Source of the DNA: Listeria rocourtiae FSL F6-920
GTDB taxonomy: Bacteria > Bacillota > Bacilli > Lactobacillales > Listeriaceae
DNA length: 36,128 nt
NCBI RefSeq assembly: GCF_000525975.1
Contig: NZ_AODK01000043.1
Span: 1 to 36,128 of the forward strand
Reading direction: 5' to 3'
Of this stretch, positions 9,574 through 18,558 are shown one piece after another (the stretch's first letter is position 1; each line of letters opens with the position of its first letter). The notes under the pieces are model-generated. The model was not told the origin of the DNA. It worked only from the letters and a program-made list of their open reading frames with translations, and made no database searches. The position numbers and the translations under genes are program-made.

Positions 9574-10281
9574 ATCTATTACTACGATATAAGTAACGCT
9601 AATTGGACCATGTACACCAACCACCAGTTGCATCTCAATATCTCCTGAATTCGATGGGCCAGAAATGAAATTAATAGAAGAACCAATTTCCTGACCACTG
9701 GCAATACGCGCATCATAATAATCTGCAGCTTGTGTAGAACGTGGCACAATCTTGCTTTTCGGAATGATTGCAATGTAATGTACCGGTAAGAAATGAAGCG
9801 TCCGACCTTGCTTTGGACTAGATTCCACAACGACGGATCCGCTCTCAGCAAGAAGAAAATCAGCAAATGCTATCGCAATGTTGGCATCAGCTGCCGTAGC
9901 AATGTTCGCCACACGATTTTCCCGGCCTTCTTTCCAAACCGATACAGCACATTTATCCCACGCATTATCTGCTAAATTTTGAAGACCATACTCAGCAAAT
10001 CGTTGGTCATCCGCAATTAGCACCGACTCGTTCCCATAATTGGTAGCGATTTTTTCGATATGTTTTGCAAGCTCCGCAACAGGCGTCTCTACAACATCTG
10101 TATGAATCCGGGTACAAGCATCTTTAGCAATCGCAAGCAACTCATCTTGCGTCTTTCCGACCAACGTCTCATTCGCAATCGTATGCACTCGCTCAGGTTG
10201 CTTCACACCTGTTCGGCGTCTCTCCCGTCCTAGTTTCTCCGCGATTCCATTCAAAAAGGCTTCCCGGTTATCCGTTGTCAT
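9568..10281 (-). CDS. lutC: Lactate utilization protein C (LUD domain)
   Basis: A 237-residue LUD-domain protein, third component of the LutABC system that oxidises L-lactate to pyruvate in Bacillus and relatives. The conserved core includes ADFLLAESGSVVVESSPKQG and the C-terminal ISGPSNSGDIEMQLVVGVHGP, typical of LutC. The start ATG overlaps the last four bases of lutB (ATGA), so translation is probably coupled. LutC has no iron-sulfur cysteines; its exact role in the complex is unresolved. It is the last gene of the operon, its stop being inside the terminator hairpin. Confidence 0.95.
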   Translation of the reverse strand: MTTDNREAFLNGIAEKLGRERRRTGVKQPERVHTIANETLVGKTQDELLAIAKDACTRIHTDVVETPVAELAKHIEKIATNYGNESVLIADDQRFAEYGLQNLADNAWDKCAVSVWKEGRENRVANIATAADANIAIAFADFLLAESGSVVVESSPKQGRTLHFLPVHYIAIIPKSKIVPRSTQAADYYDARIASGQEIGSSINFISGPSNSGDIEMQLVVGVHGPISVTYIVVIDK

Positions 10282-11750
10282 TCCGCGACACCTCCTGTTT
10301 CCCGATTTTTATACCACGTTCGGAAATTATCGCGTTCTTTCGGCGGTCTCGGCAAATCACGCACACTTGTCCAGCCTTTAATCAAACCAAATCCACCGTT
10401 GATGAAGCCACCATACTGATACAAGTTTTCTGTCGTAGTAGATGGTTTTGCACCTAACACACCAAGTCCAACATGACCAAATTTGAGCGCCTGCTTAAAC
10501 AAGAACGGTGAGGCTGTAGCTTTGGCAATAAAGCGCATTTGCTGATCCACGAAACCATGCCCCATCTTCAACTCATCCGTCATCACCCGACGATGCTCCA
10601 CTAACAAACCGTGGAGTGGAATTTTGACAGGGCACGTATCTGTACAAGCACCGCACAAACTAGACGCATAAGGTAGTTCTCCAAATTGTTCATAACCACC
10701 AAGTACTGGCGAAAGTACAGCTCCAATTGGGCCTGGGTAAATTGATCCATAGCCATGTCCACCAATCGTCCGGTACACTGGACAAACATTCAAACAAGAG
10801 CCACAGCGAATGCACTGCAATACCGATTGAAACTCTGTACCAAGCGCCTCCGAACGTTTATTATCCAGAATCACCACATGAAAATCATCCGGACCATCCG
10901 ATTCCTCCGTCAATTTTGGCCCTGAAAAAGTAATATAACTCGTCAAACTTTGCCCAACCGCACTACGTGATAATAAATTATCCATCACTTCCGCATCTGC
11001 CATATTGGGCACAATCCGCTCCATTCCCATCAACACAATCTGCGTATCCGGAATGCTCTCACATAAATCCGCGTTTCCCTCGTTCGTAACCAAATTAACC
11101 ATACCGCTATTAGCAACCGCAAAATTACAACCAGTAATCCCAACATCTGCATCCAAGAAGAATTCCCGCAACACTTCGCGCGCAAACCGTGCCATGTGCT
11201 CTGGCTCATTATCTCCGTCATACCCCAACTTCTCCTTAAAAACCAGCCGAATCTGCTCTCGGTTCTTATGTATATCTGGAAAAACAATATGCGACGGCTC
11301 ATCCCAATCGTCCATCTGCAAAATAAATTCTGCAAGATCGGTCTCCATTACCGAGACTCCGTCCATTTCCAACAACAGCCGATCCAAATCAATCTCCGTT
11401 GTCACCATCGATTTAGACTTCACAATTTTTTTCGCATTTTTCTGCCTAATTACGTCTTTTACATAATCCGTCGCTTCCTTTTCCGTCGACGCAAAAAATA
11501 CTTTTCCACCATTCTTCGTTACGTTATCACTAAACTGCTCCAAATAAAAATCAAGATTCTCCAATGTATGCTGTCGAATTTGCTCACCAAGATCACGCCA
11601 CTCTTCCCAGTTTCCCAATTTTTCACGCGATGTTTCTCGTTTTATCCATTGATCATCCTGCGCCTTAGCAACTGCGTTTTGCATAAATGTATCATCTAAG
11701 CTCTCCTTCACCCGCGCATCAAAAGTTTTCGTACTCGTTGATAGTCCCAT
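10278..11750 (-). CDS. lutB: Lactate utilization iron-sulfur protein B
   Basis: A 490-residue LutB. An N-terminal LUD-type domain is followed by a ferredoxin-like part with two 4Fe-4S motifs: CIRCGSCLNVC (Cys313-Cys323) and CGACTDTC (Cys366-Cys373), the latter followed by PVKIPLHGLL. A C-terminal extension of about 100 residues ends in the GGFGLIKGWTSVRDLPRPP region seen in the family. It is thought to pass electrons from lactate oxidation with LutA and LutC. The gene lies 12 bases after lutA and overlaps lutC by 4. Confidence 0.96.
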   Translation of the reverse strand: MGLSTSTKTFDARVKESLDDTFMQNAVAKAQDDQWIKRETSREKLGNWEEWRDLGEQIRQHTLENLDFYLEQFSDNVTKNGGKVFFASTEKEATDYVKDVIRQKNAKKIVKSKSMVTTEIDLDRLLLEMDGVSVMETDLAEFILQMDDWDEPSHIVFPDIHKNREQIRLVFKEKLGYDGDNEPEHMARFAREVLREFFLDADVGITGCNFAVANSGMVNLVTNEGNADLCESIPDTQIVLMGMERIVPNMADAEVMDNLLSRSAVGQSLTSYITFSGPKLTEESDGPDDFHVVILDNKRSEALGTEFQSVLQCIRCGSCLNVCPVYRTIGGHGYGSIYPGPIGAVLSPVLGGYEQFGELPYASSLCGACTDTCPVKIPLHGLLVEHRRVMTDELKMGHGFVDQQMRFIAKATASPFLFKQALKFGHVGLGVLGAKPSTTTENLYQYGGFINGGFGLIKGWTSVRDLPRPPKERDNFRTWYKNRETGGVAE

Positions 11751-11762
11751 ATAAAATCCCCC

Positions 11763-12506
11763 TTAACCAATCACCCGAACAGGCTTTGTAACATTACTAT
11801 TCAATACCTCAGCAATATGCATAATCTTGATTTCTTTACCTTCACGATTAAATTTGCCACCAATATTCATCAAGCACCCCATATCCGCGCTAATCAAAAT
11901 CTCGGCATCCGTCGCCACAACATCTGCCATCTTCTCCGCGACCATTTGCTCTGAAATCGCCGGCATCTTCACTGAGAAAGTCCCGCCAAATCCACAACAA
12001 TTCTCCACATGTGGTAATGGTACCATTTCTAATCCGCGCACCTCCGCAAGTAAAGCATATGGAGCTTCCTTCTCACCCAAAATTCGCGTCATATGGCACG
12101 AGCGATGATACGTAGCTTTACCTTCGAGTGTAGCCCCAACATCCACGACACCTAAAACATGATACAAAAACTGCGAAAATTCATATGTTTTTGCACTGAG
12201 TTCTCGAGCTGCATCCGCATAATCTGGATCATCCTTAAAAATTTCTGCATATTCGCGTATCATACCAACACACGATCCCGAAGGTCCAACTACATATTCC
12301 GAGTCCTTAAATGCCTCCAATTGATTAATCAACGTAGCCTGTGTTTTTTCCATGTAACCGCTATTATAAGTGGGTTGCCCACAACAAACCTGCGACTCTG
12401 GAAAATCCGTCTCACACCCCAATCGCTCCAAGCACTCCACCATTGCGATCCCAACATTCGGAAACATCATATCCACAAGACACGTCGAAAAAATACTGAC
12501 TTTCAT
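11763..12506 (-). CDS. lutA: Lactate utilization protein A (CCG-domain protein)
   Basis: A 247-residue protein with two CCG domains as in heterodisulfide reductase subunit B and Glp[11 protein letters not shown] (from Cys41) and [11 protein letters not shown] (from Cys170), each with upstream paired cysteines (SCVG, CHMT). It starts [12 protein letters not shown], as B. subtilis LutA does. The frame extends to 12524 with GTG/ATG codons, but the AAAGGTG there is too close to them; the ATG at 12506 lies 8 bases after GGGGG. It is the first gene of lutABC. Confidence 0.93.
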   Translation of the reverse strand: MKVSIFSTCLVDMMFPNVGIAMVECLERLGCETDFPESQVCCGQPTYNSGYMEKTQATLINQLEAFKDSEYVVGPSGSCVGMIREYAEIFKDDPDYADAARELSAKTYEFSQFLYHVLGVVDVGATLEGKATYHRSCHMTRILGEKEAPYALLAEVRGLEMVPLPHVENCCGFGGTFSVKMPAISEQMVAEKMADVVATDAEILISADMGCLMNIGGKFNREGKEIKIMHIAEVLNSNVTKPVRVIG

Positions 12507-12586
12507 TCTATACGCCCCCATCACCTTTATGTATTCTTCCTTCTACCAGTAAATTCTATCATAAATATCACCGGAAAACGAATAAA

Positions 12587-12635
12587 AACCACTCGTTATC
12601 GAGGTTTAAAATTGGTTTTATCTGTGGTTTATCTG
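12587..12635. promoter_or_regulatory. Candidate operator region upstream of lutABC
   Basis: Two elements lie 80-130 bases upstream of lutA: an imperfect palindrome centred on CTCG-TTAT-CGAG (12592-12603, flanked by AAAC and GTTT), and a direct repeat GGTTTTATCTG / GGTTTATCTG (12614-12624, 12626-12635). A TAGAAT -10 for lutA is recognisable on the minus strand near 12555. They suit control by the adjacent GntR/FCD regulator, but no binding motif is established here. Confidence 0.35.
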
Positions 12636-12650
12636 ATTTTTTGAGAGAAA

Positions 12651-12696
12651 AAACAGCTTTTTTTTTATACAGGTCCCCCCGCAAAAAAAGCTGTTT
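12651..12696 (-). terminator. Terminator of the GntR-family gene
   Basis: A perfect 14-bp inverted repeat (12651-12664 with 12683-12696), 18-base C-rich loop; on the minus strand the stem ends in a run of six Ts. It lies 95 bases past the GntR stop and before the lut promoter, so it insulates the two units. Confidence 0.65.
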
Positions 12697-12791
12697 AATC
12701 TAATTTCATGAATCGACTAAAAAATTTCATCATGAATCGTATTTTTTAATAGCATTATCACTTAGAAAACGCTACTATTAAGAAGGGAGAG

Positions 12792-13439
12792 CTAATCAAC
12801 TAATAAGGAAATATAATAATTATACAGTTCCTGTACAATGCTTTTAGCCTGATCATAAGCACGGTCTTCTAAAGCCATCAAAAGCAGTCCTGTAGCCTCG
12901 GCCGTACACATCGATGACATTAATAAAAATTTCTTACCAAAGATATCATCAAAAGCCGTCAACTGCTTATTAATCGTTTGTAAGCTCTTATCTAGAATAT
13001 CCATATTCGCTTGCTTACACAGCTCAATATAAAACCGCTCGCTTGCTTGAATATAAGCCAAATAATCATGTTTGTTGACTCCCATTTTCATTGCTTCCAC
13101 GTGCATACTCAGTGGTTTTTTTACAATCGGAATATTCGTTTCTTTTAATTTCTGGATGATGTATTCCATATTCAAAAACATAATTTGAAATCGACCAGAA
13201 TAATAGAATTCTTTGCCATGTGTTTCCTTCACGCTGTACATATCCGTTGCCACTTGGTTTAATAATCCTCTTTGACATAACAATTGCAATGCTTGTTCCG
13301 CAATATGGCTCGATACTCCAAACTCAGCGGCCAAATTTTGCACCTCAATTGTGTCACCTATTTTGTAGTCTTGGCAAAGAACAGCTTTCTTAATAGAAGC
13401 ATAAATTTCATCTGCTACGCGCTCATTGTTTAACATCAT
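12792..13439 (-). CDS. GntR/FadR family transcriptional regulator
   Basis: A 215-residue repressor-like protein. Residues 5-70 form a GntR-type winged HTH (VADEIYASIKKAVLC, then LAAEFGVSSHIAEQALQLL). The C-terminal 130 residues are all-helical and fit the FCD ligand domain, with YIQASERFYIELCKQANMDIL in the place of the usual D-x-x-FH-x-x-L segment; the metal-binding histidines are poorly kept. The frame opens at 13445; the ATG at 13439 is better spaced from GCAGG. It lies upstream of lutABC on the same strand but behind its own terminator. In Bacillus, lactate genes are controlled by the FCD protein LutR, so a lactate role is plausible but inferred. Confidence 0.8.
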   Translation of the reverse strand: MMLNNERVADEIYASIKKAVLCQDYKIGDTIEVQNLAAEFGVSSHIAEQALQLLCQRGLLNQVATDMYSVKETHGKEFYYSGRFQIMFLNMEYIIQKLKETNIPIVKKPLSMHVEAMKMGVNKHDYLAYIQASERFYIELCKQANMDILDKSLQTINKQLTAFDDIFGKKFLLMSSMCTAEATGLLLMALEDRAYDQAKSIVQELYNYYISLLVD

Positions 13440-13585
13440 AGTCATTACCTGCTTTTTTCGATTTTAGTATCCCTATTCATTTTAAACCATATGGAGCGAC
13501 TAAAAAAGAGGGGCTTCTCTCAATGTTGACTTTGAAGAGCGCAAAAAATAAGAAGTTTTACAAACCCAGAAAGGATGATGTCAAC

Positions 13586-15034
13586 ATGAAAGGTATTTTA
13601 GAAAAAGATAAAGAACGCCAACTACTCATTATTAAAGTCCTTTTATCCGAACGCAAAACATGGGATCGCAAAGAAATTTGTAAAATTGTGCGCTGCTCCA
13701 AGAAAACATTAGCTCGTGATATGAAAAATCTAGAAAGCTCCTTGCCAGACAAATGGAAACTAATCAACACAACGGAAGGCATCCTTTTAGAAAAACCATT
13801 TGATGAAAACTTTATTCACCTATTCTCTGCCTTCTTTTCAGAAACCTATTTGTTTCGAATCTGCTATGATATTTACGATGAAAAAGAAATATCACTTGCT
13901 ATGTGGTGTCAAGAAAACTACGTTAGTCCCGCAACAGTATACCGCAAGCTTGCCCCAGTAGACCGTTACTTAAAATCCATTCATCTCCAACTTGAGAACA
14001 AGCCACTGAACCTCATAGGTAAAGAATCACAAATCCGCTTCTTGTACTATGATTTATTTTTCAACGCCTATCCCGCTCACGATTTATTTTTCATCGACAT
14101 TAGTTGGGAAATTATAGATGGCTTTATTGAAGATGTTATGCGAAAATTAGATATATACTTTTCCCCAGCGGCAAAAATTCAATATGCTGCTTGGATTGGG
14201 CTTTCTCTCACTCGCATCAAGAGAGGTTATCCTATTGACAATCGCAGCAAAAGAACAACTCGGACATGGGAGGCTTATAATAAACGCGCAAATCTAGCAG
14301 AATGCTTTCGAATATTAGCGGATGCAAGCCATATTCAAATTTCTGAAGCTGAATCTATCTTTATCTTATCCTGCATTTTCTTCTGTTCTAAATCATATAA
14401 TTCAGAAAAATCCAGAACCACACGTATTGAGACATGTAAAGAAGTCAATCCCATTACTTACCGACTTGTAGAAGCAATTTTCAATATTTTGCCGAAAAAT
14501 GAATGGGATGCTGACGACTTGATGGTAAGTCTAATTGATATCTTTGCCGTGTTTCATGCCGTGGAAAGCCCGCTTTTCTTAGCACAAGAGCGCTTTTTGA
14601 TTAAAGAAGAACATGTTTTATCTCCTGATTTAGAACAACAGATTGCGACTATTTTTCAAACCTTCTCACAAAATCCGATGTATGCTTACTTGCAGGAAAA
14701 TTATGATGTATTGATGCACCGAATTGGAATAAGTATTCAGAGCGCGATAGAACGAACTGCACGGCCTGCGATTTTAACAGCAAAAATTTTCTCACAAAAC
14801 GGTTTTTTATGGGAGGATCTTGTGAGGAAGACGATCCGTTCACGTTATTCCGCGCAGCAACTTATCATCGTTGGGAGTGGGCATCCACAAGCTGATTTTA
14901 TCATTACAGACTTGCCATTACCACATAGTACTATCCCGCAACTCGTCTGGAATACGAATCCAACTTTACGCGATTGGCAAGTGCTAGATACCTATCTAGA
15001 AGAACGAACACGCCAAAAAGAAGAACTACTTTAA
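13586..15034 (+). CDS. Mga-family helix-turn-helix regulator
   Basis: A 482-residue regulator with the architecture of Mga/AtxA proteins: an N-terminal HTH (RKEICKIVRCSKKTLARDMKN), a second Mga-type HTH (ISLAMWCQENYVSPATVYRKL), central PRD-like helical regions, and a C-terminal EIIB-like fold (SAQQLIIVGSGHPQADFIITDLP). Such proteins control virulence or sugar genes in streptococci and bacilli and may be phosphorylated on PRD histidines. Two starts are possible: 13523 (with GAGGGG upstream) or 13586 (AAAGGA upstream). I prefer 13586 because the extra 21 residues look non-coding. It is divergent from the GntR gene and 25 bases before the ABC transporter genes. Target genes are unknown. Confidence 0.8.
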   Translation: MKGILEKDKERQLLIIKVLLSERKTWDRKEICKIVRCSKKTLARDMKNLESSLPDKWKLINTTEGILLEKPFDENFIHLFSAFFSETYLFRICYDIYDEKEISLAMWCQENYVSPATVYRKLAPVDRYLKSIHLQLENKPLNLIGKESQIRFLYYDLFFNAYPAHDLFFIDISWEIIDGFIEDVMRKLDIYFSPAAKIQYAAWIGLSLTRIKRGYPIDNRSKRTTRTWEAYNKRANLAECFRILADASHIQISEAESIFILSCIFFCSKSYNSEKSRTTRIETCKEVNPITYRLVEAIFNILPKNEWDADDLMVSLIDIFAVFHAVESPLFLAQERFLIKEEHVLSPDLEQQIATIFQTFSQNPMYAYLQENYDVLMHRIGISIQSAIERTARPAILTAKIFSQNGFLWEDLVRKTIRSRYSAQQLIIVGSGHPQADFIITDLPLPHSTIPQLVWNTNPTLRDWQVLDTYLEERTRQKEELL

Positions 15035-15059
15035 ATTCAAAAAGGAGCTGAATAGCTAT

Positions 15060-15956
15060 ATGCTACAAGTAAACAATGTATCCAAACAATTCGGCACAAA
15101 AACTGTTGTCGATGATTTACATTTCCAGATTAATGAAAGTGAAATTCTCGGCTTAATCGGCCAAAATGGTGCTGGAAAAACAACTACTTTCCGTCTCATC
15201 CTTAATTTTTTACGCCCAAACAGTGGTGAAATTCTCTGGGACAATCGAGAAATAGCAAAAATAAATACCGATATCATCGGTTATTTACCAGAAGAACGCG
15301 GTCTCTATCCAGATGTCACCATTGAAGACCAAATCATTTTTTTCGCAGAATTAAAAGGCTGTTCTCGCGCTAAAATCAAACCAGAAATCGACCTTTGGAT
15401 GGAACGAGCTGAAATTGTTGGTAAAAAGACTGATCTCGTCAAAACGCTCTCTAAAGGAAATCAACAAAAAATCCAACTCATTAGCACAATTATTCACCGT
15501 CCAAGACTCGTTATCCTCGACGAACCATTCAGCGGCCTTGATCCAGTCAATGCCGAAATCCTGAAAAAATTTGTTTTTGACCTAAAAGCAGATGGCGCCA
15601 CGATTATTTTCTCAAGTCATCGCATGGAGAACGTCGATGAATTGTGCGATTCCCTCGTAATGCTAAAACAAGGAAAAACCGTATTACGTGGGAAATCCGA
15701 AGACGTCAAAAACAGCTTTGGACGCAAACGAATTATGCTTGATGCACCACATCCCACAGAAGCTATTGCAGCCTTAGCTGGTGTTACACAAATCGAGAAT
15801 TATAAAGGCATTCGAATCGTCCATCTGGCAGAAGAATCTGACGCTACCACTGTGTTCGATTTTGTTACGAAAGATGGTTTTATTCCAATGTTTAGCTTAG
15901 AACCACCAACACTCGAAGAAATTTTCAAATGGAAAGCAGGTGAAACGAATGAGTAA
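15060..15956 (+). CDS. ABC transporter ATP-binding protein (NatA/YhaQ type)
   Basis: A 298-residue ATPase subunit of a drug/sodium-type ABC exporter. Walker A GQNGAGKTT is at 34-42, the signature LSKGNQQK at 129-136, Walker B LVILDEP at 149-155, followed by SGLDPVN and the H-loop SSHRM. A C-terminal accessory domain (about residues 215-298) ends in PTLEEIFKWKAG, as in B. subtilis YhaQ and NatA. AAAGGAG lies 12 bases before the ATG. Its last 8 bases overlap the start of the permease gene, so the two are translationally coupled. Confidence 0.93.
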   Translation: MLQVNNVSKQFGTKTVVDDLHFQINESEILGLIGQNGAGKTTTFRLILNFLRPNSGEILWDNREIAKINTDIIGYLPEERGLYPDVTIEDQIIFFAELKGCSRAKIKPEIDLWMERAEIVGKKTDLVKTLSKGNQQKIQLISTIIHRPRLVILDEPFSGLDPVNAEILKKFVFDLKADGATIIFSSHRMENVDELCDSLVMLKQGKTVLRGKSEDVKNSFGRKRIMLDAPHPTEAIAALAGVTQIENYKGIRIVHLAEESDATTVFDFVTKDGFIPMFSLEPPTLEEIFKWKAGETNE

Positions 15957-17185
15957 ATTCTGGGTCATTACATCGCAAGTCTACAAACGCCGTGTCAAAA
16001 CAAAATCATTCCTAGTTTCCCTACTTCTCCCACTACTTATCGGTGCAGCTATTTTTGCACTACCAAAAATCATCGACTACTTCGGTGGCAGTGATGAGCC
16101 AACAAAAATCGCCGTCATCTCCGAAAATCCAGCTTTTTCAGCAGCTATTTCTGCAGATAAAGCTAATTTTAAAGTCGATAAAAAAAATCGAAACCGAGAA
16201 AAAGGCAAAAAAATCACTGACAGCCGGTGATATTGAAGGATTCGTGACGATTACATCACTTGATAATGAAGTGAAAGCCATATATACATCCGAAGAAACA
16301 GCAGGAAACACTCTCATCGCAGCGCTTCAAAACGACATCACAAGTGTCACGCTCCAACAAAAAATTAAAGAATATAACATTACCGAAAAGCAGTTAGCAA
16401 GTCTCACCACTCCAGTCCCAGTAACAAACGAGTTGCTATCTAATGACCAACTAACGAACAGCCAAAAGGAAGCGATGAGCGCAGCCATTTTGATGCTTAC
16501 CCTCGTTATTTTTATCTTCGTAATGAGTTATGCAAGCATTGTCGCGGCAGAAATTGCAAATGAAAAAGGCACACGAATCATGGAAATTATTCTATCCAGC
16601 GTCTCGTCAACTACCCACTTGCTTGCGAAATTGACCGCGATTCTACTCATGCTACTGACACAAATCGCCTTTTACGGTATGTGTATCGCTATTGTCATGA
16701 TTGGTGGGAAAAATACCGAAATGATTCAAAACATACTACACCAGCTAGCCCAATTTCCGACGTACTATCTCATTCTTAATGTTTTATTCATTGTCTTTGG
16801 CTTGCTTCTCTATATTTTGCTCTCGGCAGTTATTGGCTCTATGGCACCAAACGTTGAAACCGTGTCCCAATTCATGTATCCGATGACAATGCTCGCAATT
16901 ATTGGCTACTGGGGGTCTATTGCAGCCGCTAATGCACCGAATAATATGCTGGTCATCATCGGTTCCTACGTTCCAACTTTCTCGCCGATGATGATGCTTG
17001 CCCGAATGGACCTACTTGCCGTCAACGCGACTGGTATTTTCATTTCACTTGGAATTCTTGTCGTAACGAACGCCCTAGCATTTTGGCTAGCAATCCGACT
17101 TTACCGTGGCAACGTACTTCTATACACGAACGATGGCCTGTTCAAAACTTGGAAAACATCCTTAAAATATGCGAAGCGCGACTAG
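15949..17185 (+). pseudogene. ABC transporter permease (NatB/YhaP type), frameshifted at an A8 run
   Basis: Partner permease of the preceding ATPase. The first 80 codons encode one membrane helix (SFLVSLLLPLLIGAAIFALP) and the start of a large extracytoplasmic loop; the frame is then lost at the A8 run 16180-16187. With seven As the sequence reads VDKKIETEKKAKKSLTAG and continues to a 411-residue ABC-2 type permease with five more C-terminal helices, including the family stretch ANEKGTRIMEIILSSVSSTTHLLAKL. Nothing else is damaged. The start is the ATG at 15949, inside the end of the ATPase gene. The gene may be intact in the organism; as written the transporter would lack its membrane domain. 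Confidence 0.88.
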
Positions 17186-17200
17186 AAAAGAGGTTTTATA

Positions 17201-17675
17201 ATGCTTATCAGAAAATCAACAAAAAACGATGCTGCAGGAATGATAGAAGTTGAACATCTCGTCTGGACACCAGGAACAACACCTGGAGATACCCATTATG
17301 CAACAGAATCCGAATACTTATTAAGAAATCCACCCGAATCAAAAGTAGTGGCTGAAATCGATGGGAAAATTGCCGGTATTCTAGGCTTCCACTCTCCCAT
17401 CCCACTAAAAAGTAACGAACATGTTTGGATGTTAGATATCGCTGTACATCCCGATTTCCAAAGACATGGCGTCGGTTCTGCACTTATGCAAGAACTGTAT
17501 CGTATTGCCAAAGCAGAGAATAAGAAAAAAAATATCCTTACGTGTGCTATCGACAAACGAAAAAGCAATTCAATTCTATAAGAAACACGGTTTTGAAAAA
17601 GAAGGCCATCTCCGCAACGAATTTATTATCGACGGTAACTATGTAGATGATATTTTCATGGCTGTTTTCCTCTAG
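17201..17675 (+). pseudogene. GNAT family N-acetyltransferase, frameshifted at an A8 run
   Basis: A GNAT protein using acetyl-CoA to acetylate an unknown amine. Motif A is intact: LDIAVHPDFQRHGVGSALM, with the Q-R-H-G-V-G acetyl-CoA loop at 87-92. The frame breaks at the A8 run 17525-17532. With seven As it continues ENKKKISLRVLSTNEKAIQF and YKKHGFEKEGHLRNEF, the standard motif B, giving 157 residues. The ATG follows AGAGG by 8 bases and lies 15 bases after the permease stop, so it is probably in the same transcript. Confidence 0.87.
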
Positions 17676-17753
17676 AATTAGTTACTTTAGATTTATTAAA
17701 AAATCTTATTTTACCAATATTGTATATCTAATATATCATTTTACACTATTTAT

Positions 17754-17779
17754 GTTTTAACTTTATAAAAAACGGCTAA
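17754..17779 (+). promoter_or_regulatory. Sigma-B-like promoter of the CsbD-like gene
   Basis: GTTTTA (17754-17759), 14-base spacer, GGCTAA (17774-17779), close to the sigma-B consensus GTTTAA-N14-GGGTAT. It lies 32 bases before the ATG of a gene whose family is named for sigma-B control, which strengthens the call. Confidence 0.55.
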
Positions 17780-17811
17780 TGTATAGTATCAAAACGATAG
17801 AGGGTGATTGG

Positions 17812-17931
17812 ATGACAGAATCGCACAGACTGAAAGATAAGCTTATAGGTGAAATGGACAAATTAGCCACACAAGCCAAAGGTCAGTTTAGTAAGTTAAC
17901 CAATGACGTTGTCGGAGTAGCCCGTATTTAA
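17812..17931 (+). CDS. Short CsbD-like stress protein
   Basis: A 39-residue ORF with an ATG at 17812 and GAGGGTG upstream. The protein MTESHRLKDKLIGEMDKLAT, continuing QAKGQFSKLTNDVV, has the lysine-rich, K-x-K-x-x-G repeat-like character of CsbD proteins (abundant, soluble, general-stress, function unknown). Usual CsbD length is about 60-70 residues, so the C-terminal half is missing; no continuation is visible in another frame. It may be a remnant or a short variant. Confidence 0.55.
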   Translation: MTESHRLKDKLIGEMDKLATQAKGQFSKLTNDVVGVARI

Positions 17932-17940
17932 GAAGGATAT

Positions 17941-18551
17941 TTGAACCGTAGTAAGAAATTCGATTATCCAACGATTATTGTTTGCACAAGTTATTCGTAT
18001 CTCACTTTTCCCTATTCTCGTTAACGAAAGCGATATTTGTTTTTAATGAATATCGTGCGAGTAATCTATATGTTTTATCTCACTTTGAGTGCATATAGAT
18101 GTATGGATAGAGATACCATAACTTTGCTATAGTCGGATATCGTCTGGTGAAGGAAGTTTTTAAGTAACTGGCTAGTCTTGCGAGAGCTTGAGGAAGACCG
18201 CCGTAATTGAAGGTCGCGTCAAGAGTTATAACACTCGTTTAAGGCAAGGAATACGGAATCTCGATACGTCGCTCCAACTATATCGACCTCACTTTTTGAT
18301 ATAGCTAGCGAAAAAGTTTCGTATTCAATTATTGGATTCTAAAAATGACATTATGGTAGTCATATCTACTAGTCCAAAGTTGTCTATTAAATATCTGGAT
18401 TTTCCATTCAATCTACCGTTTATTTTTAGATATTCTATCGTATTTCGATTTATTTAAACCAGTTACTCAGACAAATTCCGGCACATCACGAGGAAAGAGG
18501 ATGAATAGGTTATGATGCTTTTATAGCTCATTCCCTACTTCATCCTCTTTT
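17941..18551 (+). ncRNA. Possible structured noncoding RNA or long 3' UTR
   Basis: About 600 bases with no convincing ORF on either strand, closed by a strong plus-strand terminator. It contains a series of nested pairings: CTCG/CGAG around CGATATT/AATATCG (18017-18061); ATCTATATG/CATATAGAT around CACT/AGTG (18064-18100); TATGG/CCATA (18102-18120); GTCTT/AAGAC (18175-18198); GAGT/ACTC; and CTATATC/GATATAG (18278-18304). A longer-range GTCG-ATAT/ATATCGAC pairing (18132-18140 with 18280-18287) encloses a segment of visibly higher GC than its flanks. It matches no RNA family I recognise. Short hairpins are common by chance in AT-rich DNA, so confidence is low. Confidence 0.3.
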
Positions 18552-18558
18552 TTTTATT
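18494..18558 (+). terminator. Strong plus-strand terminator
   Basis: A 12-bp stem (18494-18505 with 18539-18550), extended by TAGG/CCTA over one bulged base, followed by eight Ts. It faces the end of the convergent PTS-like gene, but the T tract is only on the plus strand. The nearest plus-strand gene is the CsbD-like ORF, 560 bases upstream. Confidence 0.8.
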
